This document shows, one piece after another, positions 8,296 to 17,052 of a stretch of DNA of 64,000 bases. Below the pieces are notes generated by a model. It had not been told where the DNA came from, ran no database searches, and was given only the letters and a program-made list of their open reading frames with translations. The DNA is taken from contig OZ246946.1 of the NCBI GenBank assembly GCA_965232015.1, forward strand, positions 930,001 through 994,000, read 5' to 3'. The translations under genes were made by a program, and so were the position numbers. How positions within the stretch are numbered: position 1 is the stretch's first letter; the number at the start of each line of letters is the position of its first letter. This DNA is from JAJEAO01 sp963667635 (GTDB lineage Bacteria > Acidobacteriota > Vicinamibacteria > Marinacidobacterales > Marinacidobacteraceae).

Positions 8296-10407
8296 ATGGC
8301 GGGACGCGTTGGCGGCTTGTTTCTGCTCGCTGTCGCCTCGGCGTCCGGCGCCTTCGCCGTGCAGTTGCCGGATTCGATCCGGGTCGCCCTCGCCGATTCC
8401 GCCGCTGCGGCCCGGGTGTCGGCGTCGCGGCCGTTCGTGCTCCGCGCCGGGGCGCTCGAGATCGAGGTCGCCGAAGCGCTCATTGCGCCCGAGACCGCCG
8501 CCGGGGGGGAGGCCGTCCTCGCCCTCGGTTCGTTCGCCACCGAGGCGGCGGCGCGGGATGCGGCTCGCCGCCGCACCGAGGGCCCGGACCCCGGATCGCC
8601 CGCGCGCATCGTGCGCGATCCGGCGAGCGGCCGCTTTCTCGCGGTCGTGGCCGGCGAGCCGACGTCGGCCGCCGCCCGGGATCTCCGCGTCGCCGGCTTT
8701 CCCGCGGCGGACCGGTTCGAGCTCCCGGCGTCGGCCGGAGGCGCCCTGCTGGTACGGCCACTCGGCGCGTCGGAGATCCGAATCCCCGGCGGCGTCTCGC
8801 TGATCGCGGATCCGCCAGCCGACGCGTTCCTCGAGTGGGAGGGCAGCCCCTACCGGGGGAGGCTCGAATTCGCTCCCTCCGGAACCGGCGTTCGGGTCGT
8901 GAACGAGGTCGGGCTGGAGGATTACCTCACCGGCGTTGTCCCCCGGGAGCTCCCCCCGGATCTGTTCCCCGAGCTCGAGGCGCTCAAGGCGCAGGCGCTC
9001 GCGGCCCGGACCTACGCCGTGAAGCCCCGGCCCGCGTACCGCCGGCGCGGCTACGACCTGTGCAGCGGACCGGCCTGTCAGGTGTACGGCGGGGTTGCGG
9101 CCGAGCGCCCCCTCTCGAGTCGAGCTGTCCGGGAGACCGCGGGCGAGGTCCTCCTCCACGACGGAGAGCTCATGGACGCTCTCTATACGGCAGCCTGCGG
9201 CGGATCCACCGAGAACGCCGAGAACGTGTTCTCCACCCCCACGCCGTACCTGGTCGCGAGGGCGTGTCTGCGCGAGGCCGGGGGCGTCCGGCTCGAGGCC
9301 GCCCGGGCGATCCCTCTCGAAGCCGGGGTGGTCCGGCTCGCCGGAGCGCTGCCCGATCGGTGGACGGGGGATCTCTCCCGAGTGGATGCGACGCGGGCGG
9401 AGGCGGCGGCCGTCCTGGGCCGGACGCTCGACTGGATGGGTCTTCCGCGGTGCGAAGCGCCGGAGTCGGCTGACGAGCCGATCACGCTGTCCGTCTTCGC
9501 TGATCTCGTGGAGGCTCTGCGCTGCGGCCGACGCGCGGACTCCGGCTTCGATCTCCCCGGCCGGTCCGCGATCGGACGGTTGGTCGCGGAGGGTCTGCTC
9601 GCCCCCGCCGAGCGGGGCGCGGCGCCCGGCCGATCCGTCTCGGCGCTGGAAGTCGCGACCGCGGCGGGGGCGCTCCTGCGGCGCGATGCGGGTCTCTTCC
9701 GTCGCGCCCAGGTGCGGAGGGCGGCGGGCGGGCAAGTCCTGGTGGAGCCCGAGGATGGCGCGGCCGCCGAGCCCCACCGCCTCGAGCTGGCGGCGGGGGC
9801 GCTCCTCTACCGCGAGCAGTGGCCGGTCCGTATCCCCGGGCGCCCGACCCCCGCGGGGGTTGTGGTCCCGGCGACCGAGCTGCGGCTCCGGCCCGGAGAT
9901 TTCATTCGCTACCTTCCGCTGCCGGCGGCGGCCACCGGATCCAGCGCGACCGCCCGCGCCGACCTGCTCATCCTCGAGGATCTCGGCGAGGCCCTGGATC
10001 GCTTCTCCGGTCAGGCTTCCTGGCTGGTTCCGAAGAACAACGCCGACCTCTCGGAGCGGATCGAGCGTCTCGAGGGGCGGGCCATCGGACCGATCACCGC
10101 GCTCGAGCCGCTCGCGTTCGGGCCGTCGGGCCGCGTCACGCGCCTCCTCGTGCGCGGGGTGCGCGGGGAAGTCGAGATCGAGCGGTTGGCCATCCGGTCC
10201 CGGCTGGGGCTGAACGAGAACCTGTTCTTCGCCGAGCCGCGTCGCGACGAGACCGGCCGCGTCGTCGAATGGTGGTTCCACGGCCGGGGTTGGGGCCACG
10301 GGCTCGGCCTCTGTCAGGCGGGCGCTTACGGCATGGCCGCCGCCGGCGCGACCTACCGCGAAATCCTGGCGCACTACTACGCCGGGGCGACGATCGGTCG
10401 GCGCTGA
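8296..10407 (+). CDS. SpoIID/LytB-domain protein (peptidoglycan-associated)
   Basis: The 703-aa protein has a signal peptide at residues 1-22. A SpoIID domain is recognised by the motifs LTGVVPRELPPDLFPELEAL, ALKAQALAARTYAV and AACGGSTEN, and by the near-C-terminal GWGHGLGLCQAGAYGMA. SpoIID enzymes are lytic transglycosylases acting on glycan strands; in diderm non-sporulating bacteria such proteins are probably peptidoglycan remodellers. At about 700 aa it is longer than typical SpoIID because a large segment separates the two halves of the motif set. It starts 8 bp after the TonB-like stop. Confidence 0.85.
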   Translation: MAGRVGGLFLLAVASASGAFAVQLPDSIRVALADSAAAARVSASRPFVLRAGALEIEVAEALIAPETAAGGEAVLALGSFATEAAARDAARRRTEGPDPGSPARIVRDPASGRFLAVVAGEPTSAAARDLRVAGFPAADRFELPASAGGALLVRPLGASEIRIPGGVSLIADPPADAFLEWEGSPYRGRLEFAPSGTGVRVVNEVGLEDYLTGVVPRELPPDLFPELEALKAQALAARTYAVKPRPAYRRRGYDLCSGPACQVYGGVAAERPLSSRAVRETAGEVLLHDGELMDALYTAACGGSTENAENVFSTPTPYLVARACLREAGGVRLEAARAIPLEAGVVRLAGALPDRWTGDLSRVDATRAEAAAVLGRTLDWMGLPRCEAPESADEPITLSVFADLVEALRCGRRADSGFDLPGRSAIGRLVAEGLLAPAERGAAPGRSVSALEVATAAGALLRRDAGLFRRAQVRRAAGGQVLVEPEDGAAAEPHRLELAAGALLYREQWPVRIPGRPTPAGVVVPATELRLRPGDFIRYLPLPAAATGSSATARADLLILEDLGEALDRFSGQASWLVPKNNADLSERIERLEGRAIGPITALEPLAFGPSGRVTRLLVRGVRGEVEIERLAIRSRLGLNENLFFAEPRRDETGRVVEWWFHGRGWGHGLGLCQAGAYGMAAAGATYREILAHYYAGATIGRR

Positions 10408-10423
10408 GGACCGGTCCCAGCCG

Positions 10424-10585
10424 ATGTCCCGGCGCCCGCTCCCGGCCGTGCAGATCCGCGCCGGAGTCCTGCTGGTCCTCGCGCTCCTGGTGCTGGCGAT
10501 GGCCCGGGTCCCGGAGCGCCGGACTCCGGTCCCGCTCGGCCAGGTTGACGTGGATCCGCCCCTTCCTGCGACTGGGCCGCGGTGA
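10424..10585 (+). CDS. Small single-pass membrane protein (53 aa)
   Basis: ATG 10424 opens a 54-codon frame whose product has a basic start (MSRRPLP), one strongly hydrophobic helix (AGVLLVLALLVLAMA) and a Pro-rich tail. Its TGA (10583-10585) overlaps the GTG start of miaA, the same coupling seen throughout this strand, which favours real translation. No family was recognised. Confidence 0.5.
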   Translation: MSRRPLPAVQIRAGVLLVLALLVLAMARVPERRTPVPLGQVDVDPPLPATGPR

Positions 10586-11601
10586 CCTGCCGACCGAACG
10601 CCGTCCTGGCGATCGTCGGCCCGACGGCGTCCGGCAAGACCGGTCTCGCGGTCCGGGTGGCCGAGCGTCTGTCGTTCCCGATCGAGATCGTCTCCTGTGA
10701 CGCGTTCCAGATCTACCGGGGCCTTGAAGTCGGGGCGGGTCAGCCGGGGCGCGAGGAACTCGCCGCGGTCCGCCACCACCTGGTGGGCGTCCTCGAGCCC
10801 GACGACCCCGCTTCCGCCGGGCGTTTCGCCGGCCTCGCGGCGGAGGCGATCGCGGGAATCCGTCGGCGGGGAGCGATCCCGCTCGTCGTCGGAGGGAGCG
10901 GTCTCTACTTCCGCGCCCTGCGGGACGGCGTGTTCGAGGGGCCCGCGGTGGACCTCGGGCTCCGCGCCCGGCTGCGTCGGCTCGATCGGCATCCCCGGGG
11001 GCGTCGTCGGCTGGACCGGATGCTGGCCCGGCGCGATCCCGATGCCGATCGTCGCATCCATCGCAACGACCGGGTGCGGCGGCTGCGCGCGCTGGAAGTG
11101 GCTCTGCTCGCCGGGGAACCGATCTCCTCGCTGAGGAGGCGGCGCTCCCCGCCGCTCGACCGGGCGCACTGGACGGTGGTGGCGCTCGACCCGCCCCGGG
11201 ACCAGCTCGCGACCCGGATCGCGGTCCGGGTCCGCGCCATGTTCGCCGCCGGATTCGTCGAGGAGGCGCTTCGGCTGCATGAACTCCACGGAGATTCCTG
11301 GCCCGGCCGTCGCGCCATCGGGTATCGCGAGATCCTCGACGAGCGGGCGAGCGCCGGGGAGCGGCAACCGACGGACGACCTCCGCTCCCGCGTCAGGAAC
11401 GCCACCCGCCGCTACGCGAAGCGTCAGCGGACGTGGTTCCGCGCGGAGCGCGAGCTCGAGTGGCTCCCGTTCTCCGGCGACGACGCCGGGGCCGCCCGCC
11501 GGGTCACCGAGCGCTTCCTCGCCTCCGTCCGACCCGGCGCGCACCGCCCCGATTCGGCCGGTGGCGCCATCCTTCCGGCTCCCGCCGCCCCCGCTCCATG
11601 A
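10582..11601 (+). CDS. miaA: tRNA dimethylallyltransferase
   Basis: The 339-aa enzyme transfers the dimethylallyl group to A37 of tRNAs that read UNN codons. The P-loop GPTASGKT is at residues 13-20. The substrate region reads SCDAFQIYRGLEVG, where most homologues have SADSMQVYRG, a mild variation. GGSGLYFRAL and RAIGYRE are both family motifs. GTG 10582 overlaps the preceding stop and its own TGA overlaps the next ATG (ATGA). The Arg-rich C terminus ends RPGAHRPD before a Pro/Ala tail. Confidence 0.93.
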   Translation: MTCRPNAVLAIVGPTASGKTGLAVRVAERLSFPIEIVSCDAFQIYRGLEVGAGQPGREELAAVRHHLVGVLEPDDPASAGRFAGLAAEAIAGIRRRGAIPLVVGGSGLYFRALRDGVFEGPAVDLGLRARLRRLDRHPRGRRRLDRMLARRDPDADRRIHRNDRVRRLRALEVALLAGEPISSLRRRRSPPLDRAHWTVVALDPPRDQLATRIAVRVRAMFAAGFVEEALRLHELHGDSWPGRRAIGYREILDERASAGERQPTDDLRSRVRNATRRYAKRQRTWFRAERELEWLPFSGDDAGAARRVTERFLASVRPGAHRPDSAGGAILPAPAAPAP

Positions 11602-12161
11602 TCCTTCGCATCCTCCTCCTCCTCTCCACGATCGCACTCGGCGCGGGCGCCGCCCCGCCGGAGCAGCCGCCGCCCGACCCGGTCGAGACCGGCGCCTGGC
11701 TCAAGCTCCTGAATCTCGCGTCCGGCGCCCCCGAGCCGGTGCTCCTGTCGCAACCGGAAGCGAACGCGCTGCTCGCCTCGGACGCGCTCGCCCCGTTCGC
11801 CGAGAGCGTCGGACTGTCGCGGGCGTCGGTGCGCTTCACCCCCGGGGAGGTCCATGTCAGCGGCCTGATGACGCCGTCGGCGCTCGAAGGGGTCGCCGCG
11901 CCGGTTCCGCCCGGCGCGGCCGAGCAGCCGGTGGAGCTGGTGGTGGCCGTCGAGGGAGAGGCGGGGCAAGCCCAGGCCCGGGTCGTCCGCGGCGCCGTGG
12001 CCGGCCTCGAGCTGCCGCCCGCGCTGCTCGAGGAGGCGGTCCTCGGCGTCGTCTTCGCTGTCGTGGGCGCCGCCCCGGACCCCGGCGGCGGGTTCGCGCT
12101 GCCCGCCGCGGTGGGAGGTCTCGAAGTCGTGGCCGGGGGGCTGCGGCTCACGCCGCGCTGA
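11598..12161 (+). CDS. Secreted protein of unknown function
   Basis: The 187-aa product has a clear signal peptide (MILRILLLLSTIALGAGA). The rest is rich in Ala, Val and Pro with alternating hydrophobic strands (SRASVRFTPGEVHVSGLM, PVELVVAVEGEAGQAQARVV). That pattern resembles lipid-binding barrel proteins such as the LmeA/DUF2993 type, but I cannot identify the family. It is coupled to miaA by ATGA and sits 21 bp before recG. Confidence 0.65.
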   Translation: MILRILLLLSTIALGAGAAPPEQPPPDPVETGAWLKLLNLASGAPEPVLLSQPEANALLASDALAPFAESVGLSRASVRFTPGEVHVSGLMTPSALEGVAAPVPPGAAEQPVELVVAVEGEAGQAQARVVRGAVAGLELPPALLEEAVLGVVFAVVGAAPDPGGGFALPAAVGGLEVVAGGLRLTPR

Positions 12162-12182
12162 GGAGTCGCCGAGTCCCGCCCG

Positions 12183-14309
12183 ATGGCCGCGCCCGGACCG
12201 GACCAGGACGTTCGCTACGTCCGGGGAGTCGGACCGAAGCGGGCGGCGGCGCTCGCCCAAGTCGGGATCCGGCGGGTGGACGATCTCCTCCTTCGGCTCC
12301 CGTTCCGGTATGAGGACCGCACGGAGGAACGGCCAGCGGCCGGGCTCGAACACGGGATGGAGGCCGGCGCCGACGTCGTCGTGGAGTCGGTCCGCGTCCG
12401 CCCCACCCGGCGGCCCCGGCTCCGCATCGTGGAGATGCGCGGCCACGACGCCTCCGGTCCGGTGCGGGCGACCTGGTTCAACCAGCTCCACCTCTTGCGG
12501 CTTCTGGCGCCGGGGCGGCGGGTCCAGCTCTTCGGCCGGATTCACCGGCCCGGCCCGGGGCGGTCCCCCGAGTTCCGGAACCCGCGCTACGAGCTGCTCC
12601 CGGCGGCGGGCGCCGAGTCGGAGGGTGAGTCCGGCGTCCACTCCGGTCGGATCGTGCCGATTTACGAACGGCTCGGCCCGTTCTCGCCCCGGCAGTTCCG
12701 ACAGGTCCTCCACCGCCTGCTGGAATCGGACGCGGCCGTCGGACCGGGCTCGCTCCCGGCGTCGGTTGCAGCCCGCCTCGGGCTCCCGGAGCGGGCGGAA
12801 GCGATCCGGGCCGTCCACTTCCCTCCCGAAGACGCCGTCCTCGCCGCGTGGGGCCGTCGTCGCTCTCCGGCCCACAGGCGGCTCATCCACGAGGAGTTCT
12901 TCCTGTTCGCGCTCGGGTTGCTCCTGCGGCGGCGCGAGGACCGGCTCGGCCGCTCCGGAGCTCACACGTTTACGGTGGACGACGACCTGCGGGACCTGGT
13001 GCGCCGGGTGCTTCCGTTCCGCCTGACGCAGGGGCAGCGCGACGCGCTCGCCACCATGGCCCGGGAGTTCCGATCCGGGTTCGTCATGCGGCGACTCCTT
13101 CAGGGCGACGTCGGTTCGGGGAAGACGATCGTCGCGGTCATCGCCGGGCTCATCGTGACGCACCATGGGGCCCAGGTCGCGATCATGGCGCCCACCGAAG
13201 TCCTCGCGGAGCAGCACTACGGGAGCATCCGGCGGCTGCTGAAGCCCCACGGGATCCGCGTGGTGCTGCTCACCTCCGGGCTCTCCGCGCCGGAGCGCCG
13301 GGAGGCGTTGCGCCTTGCGGGGAGCGGGTCGGCGCAGTTCGTGGTCGGGACCCATGCGCTCATCCAGGAAGGAGCGAAGTTCCACGATCTCGGTCTCGCC
13401 GTGATCGACGAGCAGCACCGCTTCGGCGTGGCGCAGCGCCGGGCGCTGCTCGAGCGCAGCGGCGGCGCGGATCTGCTCGTCATGACCGCGACTCCGATCC
13501 CGCGGACGCTGACGCTCGCGCTTCACGGCGATCTCGACCTCTCGGAACTGCGGGACCTGCCTCCCGGCCGCCAGCCGGTCCGGACCCTGCTGCGCGCGGA
13601 GCGCGATCTGCCCGAGGTGTACGAGCTGATCCGCGCCGAAGTGCGGAAGGGGCGCCAGGCGTTCATCGTCTGCCCCTCCATCGAGGAGTCCGACCACATG
13701 CCGGGCGCCGGGGTCGAGATTCGTCACCAGGAACTCTCCGAGGGACCGCTGCGCGACCTGCGCGTCGGACTCGTCCACGGGCGGATCCCCGCCCGCCACC
13801 GGGAACGGGTCATGGGCGACTTCGCGGCCCGCCGTCTCGACGTGCTCGTCGCCACCACCGTGATCGAGGTCGGCGTGGACGTGGCGAACGCCACCGCGAT
13901 CGTGGTGGAGCACGCCGAGCGCTTCGGTCTCGCTCAGCTCCATCAGCTTCGCGGCCGGGTGGGTCGAGGCGCCGATCCGGCCACCGCCATCTTCGTGACC
14001 GGGGACCGCCCGAGCGAGACCGCCCGACAGCGCCTCGAGGTGCTGGAGAAGACGACCGACGGATTCCGGATCGCCGAGGAGGACCTGCGGATCCGCGGGC
14101 CCGGGGATTTTCGGGGGACACGGCAGTCGGGAGTTCCGGTGTTTCGGGTAGCCGATCTGGTGGAGGACAGCGATTTCCTGCGTCGGGCCCGGGAGGAGGC
14201 GCGCCACTTCCTCGCCTCCGACGAGCCCGGGACCCCCGAGGGGCGGCGCATCCTCGCCCAGGTGCGGGAGCGGTGGGGGGAGCGCTTCGGTCTGACCGAG
14301 GCCGGGTAG
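12183..14309 (+). CDS. recG: ATP-dependent DNA helicase RecG
   Basis: The 708-aa superfamily 2 helicase reverses stalled forks and branch-migrates junctions. The N-terminal wedge/OB part begins with VRYVRGVGPKRAAALAQ. The helicase core shows Walker A GDVGSGKT, motif II DEQHRFGVAQR, motif III TATPIPRT, and the C-terminal motifs VATTVIEVGVDVANA and QLRGRVGRG. The length is normal for RecG. It is the last gene of the run that starts at clpC. Confidence 0.96.
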   Translation: MAAPGPDQDVRYVRGVGPKRAAALAQVGIRRVDDLLLRLPFRYEDRTEERPAAGLEHGMEAGADVVVESVRVRPTRRPRLRIVEMRGHDASGPVRATWFNQLHLLRLLAPGRRVQLFGRIHRPGPGRSPEFRNPRYELLPAAGAESEGESGVHSGRIVPIYERLGPFSPRQFRQVLHRLLESDAAVGPGSLPASVAARLGLPERAEAIRAVHFPPEDAVLAAWGRRRSPAHRRLIHEEFFLFALGLLLRRREDRLGRSGAHTFTVDDDLRDLVRRVLPFRLTQGQRDALATMAREFRSGFVMRRLLQGDVGSGKTIVAVIAGLIVTHHGAQVAIMAPTEVLAEQHYGSIRRLLKPHGIRVVLLTSGLSAPERREALRLAGSGSAQFVVGTHALIQEGAKFHDLGLAVIDEQHRFGVAQRRALLERSGGADLLVMTATPIPRTLTLALHGDLDLSELRDLPPGRQPVRTLLRAERDLPEVYELIRAEVRKGRQAFIVCPSIEESDHMPGAGVEIRHQELSEGPLRDLRVGLVHGRIPARHRERVMGDFAARRLDVLVATTVIEVGVDVANATAIVVEHAERFGLAQLHQLRGRVGRGADPATAIFVTGDRPSETARQRLEVLEKTTDGFRIAEEDLRIRGPGDFRGTRQSGVPVFRVADLVEDSDFLRRAREEARHFLASDEPGTPEGRRILAQVRERWGERFGLTEAG

Positions 14310-14311
14310 CC

Positions 14312-15493
14312 TCAACGCCCCCCGCCGGCGGCCGGGCGCAGCGCCGGCTCGGCGGGGGCGGCCCCCGGGACCGGCTCCTCGCCGGCGCCGAGCGGATGGA
14401 TGGAGTCCCCGTCCTCGTTCGGTTCGCCGGGAAGACTCTCGGCCCCGTCGGGCGCCACCGCCGCCGCCATCATGTCCCGCGGGGACCAGCCCGAGGACGC
14501 CATTTGACAGGAGAGGCTCATCCGCGCAGCCTCTCGCGCGAGGTAGGCGACGAACTGTCGGGGGCCGCCTGCCGGCCACTGCCGAACGGTCTCCGACAGG
14601 GCGATGGGGTGTCGGTCGGCGGCCACGCCAACGCGGCAGCCGGGTCGGTAGGTGCGGAAGGCATCGCCGAAGACGCTGAACCGACGCCCGACCCGGTCGG
14701 ACAGCAGATAGGTCATCGGCCCGGTGAGGACGACGACGTGCGCGAGCCCGGCGGTGCGTTGGGCGAGATCCCACGGGTCCACGGAGCAGGTTCCGATGTC
14801 GGTCCGGCCCCCGCTCAGGCCGCTGGCGAAGACCGGTCGGCTGCGGTCGGGGTCGCCGATGAGGTGGATCAGGCCCTCGACGCTCACCTCGTCGTCCACG
14901 ATCCACGGTTTGGGAACGAGACGCCAGCCGTAGTCCACGAGTCCGGGCGACTCGCAGAGGTCGTGGATCGCCGCCGGGACCCAGCACATCGGGCCGCGGC
15001 CGAGCACGGCGCGCTTCCGCGCCTCCATCGCCGTGCGCAGAAAGGTTCCGCCCGGCGCCCGGTAGAGCGCGGTCACCGTCCGCCAGACCGGCCTCCCCCG
15101 ATTCGCTTCCGCCTCCAGGGACAGTCCGAAGTAGCGGCCGCGACCCAGGGCCCGGTCCACGGCCTCGACCCGGACGCCGCCCGCCTCGTGCTGGGCGACC
15201 CGGGCGAGCGAGGAGGCCGTCGAAGGAGCGGCCTGGAGCGCTGCCGGAAGCGGGCCGGCGTGGCTCGCGACCCACCGCAGGATCGTGCTCCGAGCGGTGT
15301 CGAACTCCCCTCCGACGCCGTCGTCCGAGACCTCGCACGCGATCGCGGCGGCGGGCCGGAGGCGCAGACGACGCCCCGCCGGGGTCCAGCGAGGGGTCCG
15401 TCGGCGCGGTCGGGCCCGGGGCCGCGCCTCGAAGCGGGGCGCCGGCGCCCTTCCCGGGTCGAGGACGGGACCGTCAGGGGATGCGGTGTTCAT
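14312..15493 (-). CDS. Uncharacterised 393-aa protein
   Basis: The protein reads leftwards from ATG 15493 and ends two bases after the recG stop on the opposite strand. After an Arg/Pro-rich first 45 residues there is a folded region with blocks RYFGLSLEAEA, PWIVDDEVSVEGLIHLIGD, AHVVVLTGPMTYLLSDRVG and FSVFGDAFRTYRPGC. The pattern of a hydrophobic strand followed by DRVGRxFSVFxxAxRTYRPG is familiar to me from uncharacterised proteins, but I cannot attach a named family. The C terminus is acidic and Pro/Ala-rich. It lies alone between recG and rsmD, so context gives no function. Confidence 0.7.
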   Translation of the reverse strand: MNTASPDGPVLDPGRAPAPRFEARPRARPRRRTPRWTPAGRRLRLRPAAAIACEVSDDGVGGEFDTARSTILRWVASHAGPLPAALQAAPSTASSLARVAQHEAGGVRVEAVDRALGRGRYFGLSLEAEANRGRPVWRTVTALYRAPGGTFLRTAMEARKRAVLGRGPMCWVPAAIHDLCESPGLVDYGWRLVPKPWIVDDEVSVEGLIHLIGDPDRSRPVFASGLSGGRTDIGTCSVDPWDLAQRTAGLAHVVVLTGPMTYLLSDRVGRRFSVFGDAFRTYRPGCRVGVAADRHPIALSETVRQWPAGGPRQFVAYLAREAARMSLSCQMASSGWSPRDMMAAAVAPDGAESLPGEPNEDGDSIHPLGAGEEPVPGAAPAEPALRPAAGGGR

Positions 15494-15600
15494 GGTGGAC
15501 TCCTGGGATTGGGTTGGCCTCCGGCGCCCGGGGCGGCTTGCGGCCGGCCGGTGGACCCCGGAGAATGGTTCGACCGCCGCCGATGGGCGGCGCAAGTGCT

Positions 15601-16251
15601 GTGAGTGTCCGGATCGCGGGAGGCGCCTTCGCCGGGAGAGTCCTGCTCGGCCCGCCGAGCCGGCGGGGAGGTGGCGCGATTCCGGGTCTGCGGCCGACGG
15701 CCGCGAGGTTGCGGAAGAGCCTGTTCGAAGTGCTGGGGCCAGAGCTTCCGGGTTCCATGACGCTCGACGTGTGCGCCGGAGTCGGGACGCTCGGATTCGA
15801 GGCGCTCTCCCGGGGCGCGGATCGCGTCTGGTTCCTCGAATCGGATCGGGGTATGGCCGCCCGGATCGCTTCCAACGCCGCCCGTCTCGGCGTGACGTCC
15901 TTCCAGGTGGTGTCGGGGGACGCCGCGCGCCACCTCGATCGCCTCGCCGCTCGTGACTGGAGGTTCGAGGGCGCGCCCGGCGTGGTGTTCGTGGATCCGC
16001 CGTGGCGCCGGTTTCGCGACGGAACCGCCGAGCCGCTGCTTCGCGCGGCGCTCGCGCTCGGCCCCGCGCTTCTGGTGGTGGCGCACGAGGCGACGCACTC
16101 GGCAGGAGATCGGCTCGCGCCGGCCTCGCGCGGTGGCGCTGGCGACGGCGCCGTCTCGCCGTGGTACCACCGGGCGCGGACCCTGCGCGCGGGAGATTCG
16201 GCGGCGTCGCTGTACCGTCCCGAGGCGCGCCATGACCTCGCCGACTCCTGA
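15601..16251 (+). CDS. rsmD: 16S rRNA (guanine966-N2)-methyltransferase RsmD
   Basis: The 216-aa SAM-dependent methyltransferase has the family opening RIAGGAFAGR and LRPTAARLRKSLFEVLG, the SAM motif LDVCAGVGTLGFEALSRGA and the catalytic DPPW (VVFVDPPWRRF). RsmD methylates G966 of 16S rRNA. GTG 15601 was chosen since homologues start just before RIAGG; in-frame ATGs at 15565 and 15583 would add 6-12 residues. The C-terminal quarter is Ala/Arg-rich and poorly conserved. coaD follows after a repeat-containing gap, a pairing common in many genomes. Confidence 0.88.
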   Translation: MSVRIAGGAFAGRVLLGPPSRRGGGAIPGLRPTAARLRKSLFEVLGPELPGSMTLDVCAGVGTLGFEALSRGADRVWFLESDRGMAARIASNAARLGVTSFQVVSGDAARHLDRLAARDWRFEGAPGVVFVDPPWRRFRDGTAEPLLRAALALGPALLVVAHEATHSAGDRLAPASRGGAGDGAVSPWYHRARTLRAGDSAASLYRPEARHDLADS

Positions 16252-16545
16252 GGTCGGCGGCTCCCGCGGCCGGGCGTGGGAGGAACGGCGCACATACCCG
16301 GTGCACAACGCGAAACGCGGCCCGTTCCTGCGTACGGGAGGCGAATTGGCCCGGATTGTCGAAAACCCGGAGCTCCGGGCTATCGGAGCGCCGGACTCCA
16401 GTCCGGCACCGAGCGCCCTGGCCGACCGGCGCCTCCCTGTCGGAGCGCCGGAGTCCGCCGGTTCTCCCGGTAGGGGCCCGGTGCGGCCGGGACGCCGCAG
16501 GCAGTGTGTTAGGTTTCGACCCGGCGCCGCGAGGAGCCCGACACG
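16252..16545. other. Intergenic region with inverted dispersed repeats
   Basis: The 294-bp gap holds no gene. It contains an 18-bp palindrome at 16390-16407 and a second repeat at about 16448-16480 that matches, in reverse complement, the sequence at 43124-43157. Both are flanked by GGAGCGCCGGA. A purine-rich Shine-Dalgarno GAGGAG lies at 16531-16536, nine bases before the coaD TTG start. Confidence 0.7.
16390..16480. repeat. Dispersed intergenic repeat, copy B
   Basis: Two modules occur: GCCGGACTCCAGTCCGGC at 16390-16407, the reverse complement of copy A, and a module at 16448-16480 ending in CGGTAGGGGCCCGG, the reverse complement of the copy at 43124-43157. The modules appear in the opposite order and strand to those near 37.1-37.3 kb. 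Confidence 0.7.
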
Positions 16546-17052
16546 TTGGAGACGACCCCCCGTCTGGCGATCTGCCCCGGCTCGTTCGACCCGCTCACGC
16601 TGGGCCATGTGGACATCGTTCGGCGCGCCGCCCGCCAGTTCGATCGGGTCGTCGTGGCGGTGCTGACCAACTCGGACAAGACCGCCCGGTTCCCCGTCGC
16701 CGAGCGACTCGGTTTCATCCGCGCCACCTTCGCCGACGACCCCCGGGTGGAGGCCGACGCCTTCTCCGGCCTCCTCGTCCACTACGCCCGCCGCATCGGC
16801 GCGACCGCGATCGTGCGCGGGATTCGAGCGGTCTCGGACTTCGAGTACGAGTTCCAGATGGCGCTCATGAACCGCCGCCTCGCTCCCGAAGTGGAGACCG
16901 TGTTCCTCACCCCGTCGGAGGAGTATTCCTACGTCAGCTCGAAGTTGATCAAGGAAATCGCCTCCCTCTCCGGCGACGTGACCGGCCTCGTTCCGCCGGC
17001 GGTGGCGGCTCGGCTCACCCCGGGCGGACCCGGCTCCGGAGACAAGATCTGA
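16546..17052 (+). CDS. coaD: Phosphopantetheine adenylyltransferase
   Basis: The 168-aa nucleotidyltransferase makes dephospho-CoA from phosphopantetheine and ATP, the penultimate CoA step. It shows CPGSFDP at residues 10-16, TLGH at 18-21, the RGIRAVSDFEYE block and the C-terminal YSYVSSKLIKEIASLSG. The start is TTG 16546, supported by GAGGAG nine bases upstream and by homology beginning at once after it. Its last base is the first base of the next ATG. Confidence 0.96.
   Translation: METTPRLAICPGSFDPLTLGHVDIVRRAARQFDRVVVAVLTNSDKTARFPVAERLGFIRATFADDPRVEADAFSGLLVHYARRIGATAIVRGIRAVSDFEYEFQMALMNRRLAPEVETVFLTPSEEYSYVSSKLIKEIASLSGDVTGLVPPAVAARLTPGGPGSGDKI

Noticed and set aside
858..15338. Very long open frames on the minus strand opposite clpC, bamA and recG (up to 1300 codons).
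   Set aside because: They mirror the GC-rich third positions of the real plus-strand genes, have no domain logic and extend across several true genes.
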